Source: Proteles cristata cristata (lineage: Eukaryota > Chordata > Mammalia > Carnivora > Hyaenidae). From it: 64,000 bases of DNA. Location: contig JAESUZ010004802.1 of assembly GCA_017311185.1 (NCBI GenBank), positions 372,001 through 436,000 on the forward strand, read 5' to 3'. The notes below the pieces were generated by a model that saw nothing but the letters and a program-made list of their open reading frames with translations, did no database searches and was not told the origin of the DNA. This document shows, piece by piece, positions 1 through 12,913 of the stretch. Every line of letters begins with the position of its first letter. The first letter of the stretch is position 1. The position numbers and the translations under genes were made by a program.

Positions 1-129
1 AATTTGATAAATTAAATAAAATTTAAAAAAACAACAGTGAAACTGAGAGCAAAGTAGGGGCTGGACATGTCCACTAACCATAAGGATATGTACTTGATAA
101 CAATAAACTAATTTTCACATGGCCCTCTG

Positions 130-232
130 AGGCAGGGCTCTACCATTATACCTATGTTACAGATGAGGGGACTGGGCGTGGAGACATCTGCCCCATGTCA
201 CTCAGCTGGTACATGCAAATCAGGTCTAATTG
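130..232 (-). repeat. MIR fragment
   Basis: The core gttacagatgaggggactgg matches the MIR core in reverse orientation. Confidence 0.5.
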
Positions 233-499
233 ACTGAAACTCATGCCTTTACCTACCACAATAGAATAAATTGCTTATTGTCTCTGTGCCAGCCCATTTG
301 GGCTTGGTGCCGCCACACTCAGACCCAGGCATGCTCAACTGGCACAGTCAGGACTTCCACACCACTAGCTTGGCTCCAGTTCCCACACATGGTGCCAGAT
401 TGCCTCTCAAAGGAACCCACATGACAAAAACCAAATTTCCTTTGAGGTTCCTTTTAACTCAAAAGTCAGGGAATCCTAGCCAGAACTGAGTTCTCCTGG

Positions 500-650
500 G
501 GGTGTACTTAACAGCATGGGCTTTGAAAATACACAGAGCTGAGTTCCAATCCTGCCATCTCCTGTGACAAATAACTCAGCCTAGTTTGCAGTAATAGTAC
601 CTACTTCCTATTACTTAACCAGTGTCTGACACATAGTAAGTGCCCAGAGC
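500..650 (+). repeat. MIR fragment
   Basis: The MIR order is recognisable: agcatgggctttga, then gagttccaatcctgcc, then cacatagtaagtgccc. Confidence 0.5.
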
Positions 651-1394
651 TCTGCCCATTGCCAACAAAGCCAGGAGGAGCAACTTTGCCACCCAAGCCT
701 AAACCACAGGCAGCTTTCCAAAAGTGACCTCCAACAGTCAATATGACCACACTACCCCCAACTCATCAGCCATCCATGAGTTTGCATCTTGTGTTCAGTA
801 GGCTCAGACCAATGTCCTGAAGACATCCACTGTTTTTGCCTTGTTTGACTTAAATGCATTTATTTGAGCCACATCCAACCACATCCAGACCAGGACTCTT
901 TCCCAACAACTGAAGGAAACAGAAAGGATTCACCCAAGAGCCATAGCCATGGCCCTGAGCAAACAGCATGACCCTCAAGCAAGTTACAAGACCCTGTCCT
1001 TCCCTCCTGTCTTCAAAAGTGTTTAAGTGCATCAGTAACTGAAGGAATATCGGTTCCTGGCTCAGAAAAAAGCAAAGGCTGGGCAAACCCTGAAATATTC
1101 AAGTGGTCTGGGGCATTCTGCTAGCTCAAGCCATGTGTCCCTTTTGTTCTGTGCTCCACACTGTCTTCAGTAGACAGGGATGCCTGTTCCTAGCATTCAC
1201 TTAGCATTTCTTCCAGAGTGTAAGGAAAGCCTCTCCTCATAAGAAAAAAGACTGGAAGTCCTCTTCTTAGGATGGCTCACATGGAACATGTGAAGAGCAG
1301 AAGGGAACAGTGCCTCCGACTGAGAATTCTCCCAGATGTGGGGCAGGGACAATGCCTTATTGAGATCACTTGTTTTGAAGATCATCTTTGGGAT

Positions 1395-1626
1395 GGGGCA
1401 CCTGAGTGGTTCAAGGTTTAGCGTCCAACTCCTGATTTCAGCTCAGGCCATGATCTCAAGGTTCATGACTTTGAGCCCTACATTGGACTCTGTGCTGACA
1501 GTGTGGAGCATGCTTGGGATTCTCTCTTTCTCCCCCTCTCTCTCTCTGCCCTCCTCCCATTCTTTCTGTCTCTCTCAAAATAAATAAACTTAAAATTTTT
1601 TTAAACTTAAAAATATTAAAAAAAAA
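1395..1626 (+). mobile_element. Felid tRNA-Lys SINE (SINEC)
   Basis: The head ggggcacctgagtggttcaa derives from a tRNA. A CT-rich stretch and an A-rich tail follow. All SINE entries below belong to this carnivore family in its felid form, unless stated. Confidence 0.85.
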
Positions 1627-1630
1627 GTTT

Positions 1631-1761
1631 TGAGGCATCTGGGTGGTTCAGTCAGTTAAGCAACCAACTCTTGATTTCAGCTCAGGTCATGATCTGATGA
1701 TTGTGAGATTAAGCCTCACAATGGGCTCCATACTGGGCATAGAGTCTGCTTAAGATTCTCT

Positions 1762-1803
<42 letters not shown>

Positions 1804-1808
1804 AAAAA
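1631..1808 (+). mobile_element. SINEC, tandem with the previous copy
   Basis: The head gaggcatctgggtggttcag starts in the A-tail of the preceding SINE. It has an expanded (CT)n at 1774-1800. Confidence 0.85.
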
Positions 1809-2012
1809 TGGCTGTATTGAGGCATAATTATTGTACAAAGAGCCACACATATTTAATATGTACAATTTGATGGGTTTGTAGATAAGCAAACATTCATGTT
1901 ACGACAACCACAATGAAGATAACAGGCATATCCATTACCTCTAAAGTGTCCTTGTGTTCTTTTGTGGCTTTATTTTGTTTTTGATTTTGATTTGTGATAT
2001 GAACATTTAACA
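1809..2012 (-). mobile_element. Old L1 3' end, first half
   Basis: The sequence ttgaggcataattattgtac and what follows resemble the 3' end of an older mammalian L1. It is interrupted by L1 copy A. Confidence 0.55.
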
Positions 2013-2020
2013 TGAGATCT

Positions 2021-2037
2021 CTCTCTCTCTCTCTCTC
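2021..2037. repeat. (CT)n between target duplication and L1 tail
   Basis: It separates tgagatct from the T-run of L1 copy A. It may have grown from the duplicated target sequence. Confidence 0.8.
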
Positions 2038-2243
2038 TTTTTTTAAATAGCTTATTGTCAAGTTGGTTTCCATATAACACCCAGTGTTCATCCTCACAAA
2101 TGCCCTCCTCCATGTCCATCTCCCCATACCCCCCCCACACCCATGAGTCCTCAGTTTGTTCTCAGCATTCAAGAGTCTCTCATGGTTTGCCTCTCTCCCT
2201 TTCCCTCACCATTTCCCCCCTTCTTCTCCCTCATGGTCCTCCG

Positions 2244-5200
2244 TTAAGTTCCTCCTAATCCTCCTATACGTGCAAACGTATAATATTTGTCCTTTTCTGA
2301 CTGACTTATTTCGCTCAGCATAACACCCTCAAGGTCCATCCATGTTGCTACACATGGCCAGATTTCATTGTTTCTCATTGCCATGTAGTATTCCATGGTA
2401 TAGATAAACCACATCTTCTTGATCCATTCATCTGTTGATGGACACTTAGGCTCTTTCCAGGTTTTAGCTATTGTGGAGAGTGCTGCTATGAACATTGGGG
2501 TACATGTGCTCCTATGCATCAGCATTTCTGTATCCCTTGGGTAAATTCCTAGCAGTGCTATTGCTGGGTCCTAGGGGAGTTCTATTGTTAGTTTCCTTAG
2601 GAACCTCCACACTGTTTTCCAGAGGGGCTATACCAGTTTACATTCCCACCAACAGTGTAGGAGGGTGCCCGTTTCTCCACATCCTCGCCAGCATCTAGAG
2701 TTCTCTGATTAGCTCATTTTAGCCACTCTGACTGGCGTGAGGTGGTATCTCAGTGTGGTTTTGATCTGTATTTCCCTGATGAGGAGGGATGCTGAGCATC
2801 GTTTCATGTGTCTGTTGGCCATCTGGATGTCCTCTTTGGAGAAGTGTTCATATCTTCTGCCCATTTCTTCACTGGGTTGTTTGTTTTTCGGGCGTGTAGT
2901 TTGGTGAGTTCCTTATAGATTCTTGATATTAACCCTTTATCTGATATGTCATTTGCAACTATCTTTTCCCATTCCGTTGGTTGCCTATTAATTTTCTGGG
3001 TTGTTTCCTTGGCTGTGCAGAAGCTTTTAATCTTGAGGAGGTCCCAACAGTTTATTTTGGCTCTTGATTCCCTTGCTTTTGGGGATGTGTCACGTAAGAA
3101 GTTGCTGCGGTGGAGGTGAAGGATGTTGTTTCCTGCTTTCTCCTCTAGGGTGTTGATAGTTTCCTGTCTCACATTCAGGTCCTTGATCCATTTTGAGTTT
3201 ATTTTTGTGCATGGTGTGAGGAAATGATCTAGTTTCATTCTTCTGCATGTTGCTGTCCAGTTGTCCCAACACCATCTGTTAAAAGGGCTGTTTTTTTTTC
3301 CATTGGATATTCTTTCCTGCTTTGTCAAAGATTAGTTGGATGTATACCTTTGGGTCCACTTCTGAGTTCTCAATTCTATTCCATTGGTCTATGTGTCTAT
3401 TTTTGTGCCAATACCATACTGTCTTGATGATGACAGCTTTGTAGTAGAGGCTAAAGTCTGGGATGGTGATCCCTCCCGTTTTGGTTTTATTTTTCAGGAT
3501 TACTTTGGCTATTCGGGGTCTTTTGTGGTTCCATACAAATTTTTGGATAGTTTGTTCTAGTTTTGAGAAGTATGCTGGTGCAATTTTGATTGGAATTGCA
3601 TTGAATGTGTAGATTGCTTTGGGTAATAATGACACTTTAACTATATTTATTCTTCCTATCCATGAGCATGGAATGTTTTTCCATTTCTTTGTGTCTTCTT
3701 CCATTTCCTTCATAAGTTTTCTATAGTTTTCATTATACAGATCTCTTATATCCTTGGTTAGGTTTTTTCCGAGGTATTTTATGGTTTTATGTGCAATTGT
3801 GAATGGGATCGGTTTCTTGATTTCTCTTTCTATTGCTTCATTGTTGGTGTCTAAAAATGCAACCCATTTCTGTACGTTGATTTTGTACCCTGCAACTTGG
3901 CTGAATTCTTGGATCAGTTCTAGGAGGCTTCTGGTGGAGTCTGTCGGGTTTTCTATGTAGAGTATCATGTCATCTGCGAAGAGTGAAAGTTTGACTTCCT
4001 CTTTGCCAATTCTGGTGCCTTTGATTTCCTTTTGGTGTCTGATGGCTGATGCTAGGACTTCCCGCACTATGTTAAATAACAGTGGTGAGAGTGCACTTAC
4101 CTGTCGTGTTCCTGATCTCAGGGGGAAAGCTCTCAGTTTTTCCCCGTTGAGGATGATGTTAGCTGAAGGCTTCTCATAGATGGCTTTGATGATGTTTAAG
4201 TACGTTCCTTCTATCCCAACTTTCTCTAGAATCTTTATTAAGAAGGGATGCTGTATTTTGTCAAATGCTTTTTCTGCATCTATTGGCAGGATTTTTATCT
4301 TTTCTTTTGTTGATGTGATGTATCACATTGATTGATTTGTGAATGTTGAACCAGCCCTGTAACCCAGGAATGAATCCCACTTGACTTTGGTGGATGATTC
4401 TTTTTATATGCTGCTGGATTCGATTTGCAAGGATCTTGTTGAGAATTTTTGCATCCGTATTCATCAAAGATATTGGCCTGTAGTTCTCTTTTTTTGCTGG
4501 ATCTCTGTCTGGCTTGGGAATCAGAGTGATGCTGGCTTCATAAAATGAGTCTGGGAGTTTTCCTTCGATTTCTATTTTTTTGGAATAGCTTGAGAAGAAT
4601 TGGGATTAATTCTGTTTTAAATGTCTGGTAGAATTCCCCAGGGAAGCCATCAGGTCCAGGGCTCTTATTTGTTGGGAGATTTTTGATCACTGATTCAATT
4701 TCTTCACTCGTTATGGGTCTGTTCAGGTTTTCTATTTCTTCCTGTGTGAATTTTGGTAGTGAGTGTGTGTTTAGGAATTTGTCCACTTCTTCTAAGTTGT
4801 CCAATTTGTTGGCATATAATTTTTCATAGTATTCCCTGATAATTGCTTGTATTTCTGAGGGGTTGGTTGTAATAAGTCCATTTTCATTCATAATTTTGTC
4901 TATTTGGGTGCTCTCTCTTTTCTTTTGGATAAGTCTGGCTAGAGGGTTGTCAATTTTGTTTACTTTTTCAAAAACCAACTCTTGGTTTCATTGATCTGTT
5001 CAATTGTTTCCTTGGTCTCTATGTTGTTTATTTCTGCTCTAATTTTTACTATTTCTCTTCTTCTACTGGGTTTAGGGCATTCTTGTTGCTCTGCCTCTAG
5101 TTCCTTTAGGTGAGCTGTTAGATTTTGGACTTGCGCTTTTTCTAATCTGTTGAAATAGGCCTGAGAGCAATGTACTTTTCTCTTAGGACTGCCTTTGCCG

Positions 5201-6100
5201 CATCCCATAGATTTTGAATTGTTATGTTTTCATTTTTCATTTGCTTCCATATATTTTTTAATTTCATCTCTAACTGCCTGATTGGCCCATTCATTCCTTA
5301 GTAGGGTGTTCTTTAACCTCCATGTTTTTGGAAGTTTTCCAGACTTCTTCCTGTAATTGATTTCAAGTTTCAAAGCACTCAAAGATCTGAGTGCATGGTA
5401 TGATCTCTATTCTTTTATATTTATTGAGGGCTGCTTTATGTCCCAGTATGTGATCTATCTTGAGAATGTGCCATGCGCACTTGAGAAGAAAGGCAAATTC
5501 CCTGGCCTCAGGATGTAAAGTTCTAAATATATCCGCTAGGTCCATCTGGTCCAATGTATCTTTCAAGTCCATTATTTCTTTAGTGATTTTCTGTCTGGTT
5601 GACCTATCCATTGCTGCAAGCGGAGTATTAAAGTCCCCTGCTATTAGCACATTCTTATCTATAAGCTGGTTTCTGTTTGTGATTAATTGTTTTAGATATT
5701 TAGGTGCTTCCATATTCAGTGCGTAGACATTTATGATTGTTAGTTCTTCCTGATGGATGGACCCTGTAATTATTATGTAGTGCCCTTCTTCATCTCTTGT
5801 GATTGTCTTTAATTTAAAGTCCAGTTTGTCTGATATAAGTATCGCTACTCCGGCTTTCTTTTGATTTCCTGAAGCATGATATATTTTTCTCCATCCCCTT
5901 ACTTTTAATCTGAAGGTATCTTCCAGTCTAAAATGAGTTTCTTGTAGACAGCATATAGATGGATTTTGTTTTTAATCCATTCTGCTACCCTATGTCTTTT
6001 GATTGGAGCATTCAGCCCGTTTACATTCAGGGTTATTATTGAAATATGTGGGTTTAGAGTCTTTGTATCTTTTGTAGGGTTCATGTTTGTGGTGGTGTCT
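2244..6100 (-). pseudogene. L1 copy A ORF2 remnant (endonuclease / reverse transcriptase)
   Basis: This is the ORF2 protein of the element, broken into at least seven open segments by frameshifts and stops. The endonuclease start is recognisable near 6040 (complement encodes I-T-L-N-V-N-G-L-N-A-P), a second endonuclease part (A-G-D-F-N-T) lies in 5363-5713, and the reverse transcriptase F-A-D-D motif lies in 3279-4067. The C-terminal region (K-C-P-S-T-D-E-W-I-K-K) is in 2244-2525. No intact enzyme can be made. Confidence 0.9.
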
Positions 6101-6225
6101 CTGGAATCTTGGTTCCTTGCAACCTTTCCTTCAGAGCATCCCCCTCAGGATTTCTTGTAGGGCTGGCTTCGTGGTGACAAATTCTTTCAATTTCTGTTTG
6201 TTTGGAAAGATTTTTATCTCTCCTT

Positions 6226-7022
6226 CTATTTTGAATGACAGGCTTGCTGGATAGAGGATTCTTGGCTGCATATTTTACTGTTCATCACATTGAAGATCTC
6301 CTGCCATTCCTTTCTGGCCTGCCAAGTTTCAGTAGATAGGTCTGTCACCACTCTGATGGGTTTCCCTTTGTATGTGAGGGCCCTTTTCTCCCTAGCTGCT
6401 TTCAAAATTCTCTCTTTGTCCTTGTATTTTGCCATTTTTACGATGATATGTCGTACAGAAGATCGATTCAAGTTACGTCTGAGGGGAGTCCTCTGAGCCT
6501 CTTGTATTTCCACATTGACTTCCTTCCCCAGGTCGGGAAAGTTCTCTGCTATAATTTGTTCCAGGACTCCTTCAGCACCTTTCCCTCTCTCTTCCTCTTC
6601 TGGGATTCCTGTGATACGGATATTGTTGTGTTTGACCGTATCGCTGTTCTCTCGAACTCTTCTTTCCTGTTCCTGGATCAGTTTGTCTCTTTTTTTGTCA
6701 GCTTCTTGTTTTTCTATAATGTTGTGTTCTAAATCACTTATTCTCCTTTCTGCCTCTTCAATCCGTGCATTGGAGGCCTCTAATTTATTATGTATCTCAT
6801 TTATCGCATTTTTAATTCTTCATGTCTATTTTTATTTTCCATTCTGTCTGTAGCCATAGTTTCTTTGATGTCCCCTATGTTTTTTTCAAGCCCTGCTATT
6901 AATTTTACCATTATTATTCTAAAATCTTGTTCACTTATGCTGCTGATATCTGTTTTGAGTAGTTCATTAGCTGTCATTTCTTCTTGGAGTTTCTTTGGAG
7001 GAGAGTTCTTTCGTTTCATCAT
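6226..7022 (-). pseudogene. L1 copy A ORF1 remnant (RNA-binding protein)
   Basis: Two open pieces are visible. The N-terminal part (6801-7022) starts M-K-R-K-N-S-P-P-K-K, and the C-terminal part (6226-6513) contains R-H-I-I-V-K-M-A-K-Y-K-D-K, typical of the L1 ORF1 C-terminal RNA-binding domain. The coiled-coil middle (about 6514-6800) is shifted out of frame. Confidence 0.85.
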
Positions 7023-7239
7023 TTTAGTTAGCTTTCCGGCTCTTGTTGGTTTTAAAGACCTGTTATGCTCTCTGTTTCTATGAGCACTGCTATATCCAAG
7101 AAGACTCTTTGACTTTCTAGGGCCTATCCTTTCAGAGATTGTTTTTTGAATGGTATCCCTCGGTCTCTCTTGTTGGGACCTTAGTTATTTTATTTTCCTA
7201 TTCGTAGTGATATTTGGGACTCTTCACCTTGTGTACTCT

Positions 7240-8689
7240 AGCTTGTTTCTTGAGGTAGCCCTGGAAAAGAAAACAGACAGACAAACACACAGGGAGCAGG
7301 AGCACACAAATGCACAGGCTGATTCAACTAACATGCAAAGCGAGAGGGAAAACGAAAAAGTTAAGAGAAAAGGCGGAGGAGGGAGGGCGAATAATAGGGA
7401 GCATAAAATACATAAAAGGGTCAAAAAGGGGAAAAGAAAAGGAAAAAAGAAGAAAACCGATGGACAAAGAACGGTTTAAAGCATATACCTGGATTTCCCA
7501 GTTACAGTTAAATAGCCGTGTGTATGCAGTGCTGGTTGAAGAGCATAGAGAAAAAGAGAGAAGGCAGGGCGAGACGAGGCAGATTTGGAAATAGAATGAA
7601 CAGGCAGAAGGGATAAGAAACTTTTTTCAAAGAGGTAAAGGGTAGAATATGGTTGGATAGGTGAGAGAAGGATGCTGGAATTATCCAGAGAAACTATATA
7701 GTCTAATTACTCCTGAGAGAAATAGCTGAAAAAGTCGGTAGGTGTAGAATTTACATTTACAAAATGGACTTGTTGTGATTGTTTAAGCAAGCTGGCGACC
7801 AGAATTAATCAGGTCAGTGTTTTGGGGAAAAAAGCGAGAAAAGAGAAAGAAGAAGAAAAAAGAGAAAAGAAAGGGAAAAAGAAAAGAAAGAAGATAAAAA
7901 AGGAAAAAAAAGGAAAAAAAGAGAAAAAAAAAAAGGGAGGAGGGCACCTCTCAGGCAGGGATGGGCGTGGCGTGATCCGATGCCTCAGGCGGGGGTTCTT
8001 CCTTGGCGATTGTGGGGAGGAGAGTGACGGTGCTCCAGTCCCTTCTTGAACCCCACGCTGCAGCTCGCTTTTTTTTTTTTGGTGTGTCAACTCCCCGTTC
8101 CGGGGACGCAGCCGAAGTTGGTTGCACTCTTCAACCCAGGCCAGTTCCAATCTCCAAATCCCAGTCTGCGCGCCCCGCTGAAGTTGCCTTAGACACAGCT
8201 TCCCAGACAACCCCCTCGGGCTATTCCAGGCTCCCTGCTGAGCTCTGGGGGCGGAGTCAGGATCGCTGCTTCCTTCTCTGGGTCGGGCTGGTGCGCATGC
8301 GCGGGGGCTTGCCTGACGGGTCCGCGTATCCTGAGCCCGCTGGAGTGAGGAAAACCGGGTCTCTCTATGGCTCGTCACCCGAAACACGAACTCACAGGCA
8401 AATTTCCCAGTTTTTAGCTCTTTGCCTTCCCTCTCGAGTTCCAGCCATCCAGGAGCGCGGACGCCTGGTGTCTGCGCGTCTCTTTCAGGGGTCCCAGCCG
8501 CCCTGGAGCTACAATGGCGGCAGGCGCACCGCCGGTTAGAAGGCTTTCTCAGTGGATTCTGCGTCCTTTTTCTCCCAGTCTCTCAGGTTTTGTATGGTTT
8601 CCAATGGCTTCAGATCTTTTCTGTGTGATGTATGGGCGCGAGTGCAAGTACGGAGCTCCTTACTTCTCCGCCATCTTGCCCCCCCCCCC
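7240..8689 (-). promoter_or_regulatory. L1 copy A 5' UTR / promoter region
   Basis: This GC- and CpG-richer sequence lies between ORF1 and the 5' terminus of the L1. L1 5' UTRs carry an internal promoter and often an antisense promoter. The antisense direction here points along SCARB2 toward exon 2. The role is inferred from position. ORFs in this stretch are low-complexity or GC-rich artefacts. Confidence 0.6.
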
Positions 8690-8800
8690 TGAGATCTATT
8701 CTCTTAACAAATTTCAAGCAGACAATAACAGATTATTAACTACAGTCAGCATGCTATACATTAACAGGCATTTTGTTCCCATTGATCGGTGGGAACCTGT
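8690..8800 (-). mobile_element. Old L1 3' end, second half
   Basis: The sequence tgagatctattctcttaaca onward continues the old L1 cut at 2012. Confidence 0.5.
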
Positions 8801-9084
8801 GATTCAACTAATCAATAATGAGGCAAAAACTGGGAATGTGGAGGGTCTGCCTCTGGCCTTGTCTTAGGTAAATGAGGCATAAACAATGAGGGAACCTTAT
8901 CTAAGCCATATGGAAGAAGGGTGCTTCTTTGCAGTAAGCCATTTCCTGGAACACAAAAGTGGTGTTGAGGGTAGGGAGACTCTTGAACCGTTTACTGTTT
9001 TCCAGGAGCACGAGGCTCTGGTAAAATTCAACGTTACCAGGAGCTCAGGTTTAGAGTGAATCTTGGGGTGGGAGGCTGACTCCA

Positions 9085-9245
9085 TCTCCTACTAGTGAAC
9101 CTTAGGCATTCTCCTAACCTTTGAGCTTCGGTGGTCTCCCGATGGGTAAAAACAGGGAAAACGATTTTCACTTTGTCAGCTATTAAGGGAGATTACGTGA
9201 GATAAAGGGCAATATAGTGCCTGGCTCTCGAAAGTGCCCTGCAGC
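9085..9245 (+). repeat. MIR fragment
   Basis: The sequence cctaacctttgagcttcggt followed by gagataaagggc and gtgcctggctc follows MIR order. Confidence 0.5.
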
Positions 9246-10076
9246 TTGTGAATCTTCATTGGCTCCGCATTGTATAGCAGACGAAATCTAGGCTCCTAGA
9301 ACCCCAACCCAGCTCTCAAAATGAATCTCTCTACTCCTCATAAAACCTATATGCAGTCACACCTAACACTGTCCCTCTCTGAATGTTTTATTTTCTCACT
9401 CTCCACATTCATTGTCTTTCTGATTAAGCAGAGGGTTCCAGGAGAGATGGACACACAACAGGCAGGGAGGAAGGGCTCACTCTGCCAACACAGAGAGGAT
9501 AGTTGAATCAACCCTGGCTGTCCATCATGTGTCTGTGACCTCTGCTTGCTAAATTTTATTCTTTCTCCCCGGCCCACTTTAAGGACTGCCTTTCTCCATC
9601 TTAGGTCATAGCATCCACTACCTGAACACTCGCGAGACTGTTGCCTGGTATAGTCCCTGGCCATGTATCGCATTCTACTTTATATTGTCAGTTAACCTGC
9701 ATGTGTGTGTCAATACTCTCCAAAGTGGAGGCCAAGCTCCTGGCATGCAGACACCATATCTGTGTTGCTGGGCATCTCTGATGATGCCTAGCACATACGT
9801 AGTGTTGTGAGGATTTGCATTCATAGTTCTGCACTTTGCAAGAAAACCATGGGTATAGCACTGCTTTAAATAGTTGTTAGGAAAAGGGGTTGTGGAGGGA
9901 TACAGATTTTTTTCTTTCAACCCACAAAAGGAACCGGCTATACTTAGCTCTTTAGGGTACTGGATTACTGATAAGATACACAAACTGATGGGGACTAGAT
10001 CTCTCATGATTATGTGATTCTAATGACACTATTGCTTTCTGGTATCTGAATGTGATAACCACTTCCTCTGGTACAG

Positions 10077-10313
10077 TTTTTTTTTTTAACTTTTTAAAAT
10101 GTTTTATTTATTTCTGAGAGAGAGAGAGGCAGCGTGAGCAGGGGAGGGTTAGAGAGAGAGAGAGAGAGAGGAAGACAAAGAATCCAAAGCAGCCTCCAGG
10201 CCCTGAGCTAGCTGTCAGCACAGAGCCTGACACGGGGCTCGAACCCACGAACTGTGAGATCATGACCTGAGCTGAAGTTGGACACTTAACCGACTGAGCC
10301 ACCCAGGCACCCC
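10077..10313 (-). mobile_element. SINEC
   Basis: T-run at 10077, head complement ending ggcacccc at 10313. The direct repeat tcctctg(g/a)ta flanks it. Confidence 0.92.
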
Positions 10314-10364
10314 TCCTCTGATATACTTTAAAGGCTCTTTGGATTTGTAGCTAGAGAGCTACTC

Positions 10365-10582
10365 TTTTTTTTTTTTAATGTTTTTATTTATTTCTAGAGA
10401 GAGAGAGAGACAGCGTGAGCAGGGGAGGGTCAGAGAGAGAGGGAGTGACAGACTCTGAAACAGGCTCTAGGCCCTGAGCTGGCAGTCAGCACAGAGCCCA
10501 ACGCGGGGCTTGAACCCACGAACTGTGAGATCATGACCCAAGTGAAAGTCGGACGCTTAACCGACTAAGCCCCCAGGTGCCC
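10365..10582 (-). mobile_element. SINEC
   Basis: Flanked by the target duplication agagagctactctt on both sides. Confidence 0.92.
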
Positions 10583-10859
10583 TTAGAGAGCTACTCTTAA
10601 GGCCTGGCACTTGGAACACTTGTGACTTTGCATTTGATCGCCCGTGCTTTTCTTCTGCACCCCTCTGATTGCCTCCTAGCAAGTCCTTCTCGCCTAGCCT
10701 TTTATGAGTAAAGATGGTGGAAGCTAGTGTCTGAGTTTTCTAGAACTATGTTTTGTTGATTGAACTAACGTTTCTCCAAGAACTGCACTGTTCTAGACAC
10801 TGAGGGAAGATTAAAGGGGGGAAAAAAAGACCTCTTTTTGTAGGTTAGTATCTTCTATT

Positions 10860-11077
10860 GTTTTAAAAATTTTTTTAACGTTTATTTATTTTTGAGAGAA
10901 AGAGAGAAAGGGGGAGTGGGAGAGGGGGAAAGAGAGAGGGAGACACAGAATTGGAAGCAGGCTCCAGACTCTGAGCTGTCAGCATAGAGTCCAATGCGGG
11001 GCTCAAACTCATGAGCTGTGAGATCATGACCTGAGCTGAAGGTGGGTGCTCAACCAACTGAGCCACTCAGGCGCCCC
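10860..11077 (-). mobile_element. SINEC
   Basis: Flanked by cttctatt...ttttaaaa on both sides. Third minus copy within 1 kb. Confidence 0.92.
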
Positions 11078-12006
11078 ACCTTCTATTTTAAAAAGTAACA
11101 GTTAACTTCATACTTTGTCATATTGAATAGATGCACTTCTCTTCTTGTTTTTGGTTGCTAATATAGCCTGCTTCAGGTCGATTCCTGTTAACTTCAGTTT
11201 TTGGAAGATTTTCTGACCTGGCCTCTTTTTCCCTACAAAATTCCAATGTAATGTGTTACAGGGATCAAGGGAAGAGATGATCCATCTGGGTAAAGGGGGA
11301 TTACTCAAGGAATTCATGGAGGAGAGAATATTGCCTTGCCCTATTCTGGAAATTTATGGGCAAGAAAAAGATGCCCTTATTTAATGAAGTCAGACAACTT
11401 AAAAAATATCTGTGGACCTTCAAAATCCTCTAGAAGACCAATTATTATTTGTATGTTAGATTTCTTGTAGTTAACATATTAGTTTTAGGTAGGTTAAATT
11501 CATGTTACTAAGCTGTTTCTGGGAGCTATATGTATACTTTATGGCAAAGAAACTCTACCATATAACTTGTACAACTAAAATGTGTTGTATATTTATACCT
11601 GTTGGTTTTTGGTTTTTGTTTTAATGTTATAAGCAGAAGTAGTGTTGGAGGGTAGAGAAGAGCAACACAGCTGTGACATTAAGTAGCTGAATGAGCTTCA
11701 GCACACCCCCTTACCCTTCCAGAGCCTCTAGGCCACCTCTTCTCGACCACAGCACCCTTTCAGTTCTACTGTTCTCCCGCTCTCTGTGCCTGACTCTTCA
11801 AATAACTAAGACTCTGGTTTTGGAGGTAAAAGACCACAAATGTTTTAAAACATTGCCTGAAGTGACTGATTCAGCTGCTTGGGTGCTGGACAGAGGAACA
11901 TCAATGCCTGCAGGGCAGTGGGGGAGGCTTCACCAAAGAGTCTGAGCTGAATCCAGAAAGTTGGAGGAAAGGAGTTTCATGGTTTGTCTTTAATTTTTTC
12001 TATCTC

Positions 12007-12211
12007 GGGGCACCTGGGTGGCTCAGTCGGTTGGGCGGCCGACTTTGACTCAGGTCATGGTCTCACAGCTTGTGAGTTCAAACCCTTCATCGGGCTCCTT
12101 GCTGATAGCTCAGAGTTTTGATCCTACTTCAGATTCTGTGTCTCTCTGCCCCTCCCCTACTCACACTCTGACTTTCTCTGTCTCTCTAAAGTAAATAAAC
12201 ATTAAATGTTT
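12007..12211 (+). mobile_element. SINEC
   Basis: Flanked by tttctatctc on both sides. Confidence 0.92.
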
Positions 12212-12439
12212 CTATCTCATCAAGCTGATCTCCTCTCAGCAAATCAGTACTGATAGTGAAGGCCAAAAATATTTCAATAATATGTTGTTTGAATAGAAAT
12301 CTGGTGATTAGACATTTTAAATGGATGCTAAACTGCAAATAATCACCAGTTCCATGGCACGGCCAACTCACCGATGTATATTTACTTTCAGCCCTCCAGA
12401 TCACCAGCTTTGCTTCGAGGAGCTTAGGTTTTCTGCTCT

Positions 12440-12558
12440 ATGTAGAGCCCAATGCAGGGTTCCAACTCACACACCATGAGATCATGACATGAGCCAATAT
12501 CAAGAGTCACCAATATCAAGAGTCAGACACTTAACTGACTTACCCACCCAAGTGCCCC
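12440..12558 (-). mobile_element. SINEC, partial, with internal duplication
   Basis: Only the tRNA-like half is present. The segment caatatcaagagtca is repeated in tandem near 12497-12527. Confidence 0.75.
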
Positions 12559-12654
12559 AAGATATTTTCAATTTATAGTAGAGCAATATCATTAAGTTCC
12601 TTTGCAACATTCCTTCTATTAAAAAGCAGGCCTGGACTAATAAAATTTGTCATT

Positions 12655-12913
12655 CTGGGTGGGCCTGGGTGGCTTAGGCAGTTAAGTGTCTGACTTTGGC
12701 TCAGGTCATGATCTCGTAGCTTGTGGGTTCACCTCCCCATCGGGCTCTGTGCTGAGAGCTCAGAGCCTGGAGACTGCTTCAGATTCTGTGTCTCCCTCTC
12801 TCTCTACCTTTCCCTACTCATTCTCTGTCTCTCTCAAAAATAAATAAATGTTAAAAGTTTTTTTCTTTTAAATAATAAAAATTTAAAAAGTAAAATAAAA
12901 TTAAAAAATAAAA
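12655..12913 (+). mobile_element. SINEC with long A/T-rich tail
   Basis: Flanked by ttg(t/a)cattctg. The tail contains repeated taaaaa units. Confidence 0.88.

Larger units (their letters stand above)
2038..8689 (-). mobile_element. Full-length LINE-1, copy A (felid/carnivore L1)
   Basis: This minus-strand L1 of about 6.65 kb runs from a T-run at 2038 (its poly-A tail) to its 5' end at 8689, where the complement begins with a G-run followed by caagatggcggag. It shows a 3' UTR, broken ORF2, broken ORF1 and a GC-rich 5' UTR of about 1.5 kb with a purine-rich block at 7820-7935. The 8-bp repeat tgagatct flanks it (2013-2020 and 8690-8697), with an expanded (CT)n at 2021-2037. It sits inside the 3' end of an older L1, whose two halves are at about 1809-2012 and 8690-8800. 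Confidence 0.92.

Noticed and set aside
2244..7022. Reverse transcriptase and endonuclease ORFs as host genes
   Set aside because: They are fragments of L1 ORF1 and ORF2, with matching copies at 20515-25260 and 47070-58515.
7809..8539. Overlapping ORFs of 192 and 178 codons on both strands
   Set aside because: They lie in the 5' UTR of L1 copy A, in GC-rich or purine-rich sequence, with no domain. They are composition artefacts.
10077..10313. tRNA-like sequence in the heads of SINEs as real tRNA genes
   Set aside because: The heads carry A and B box-like parts but are followed by the SINE body and A-tail, and the tRNA fold is degraded.
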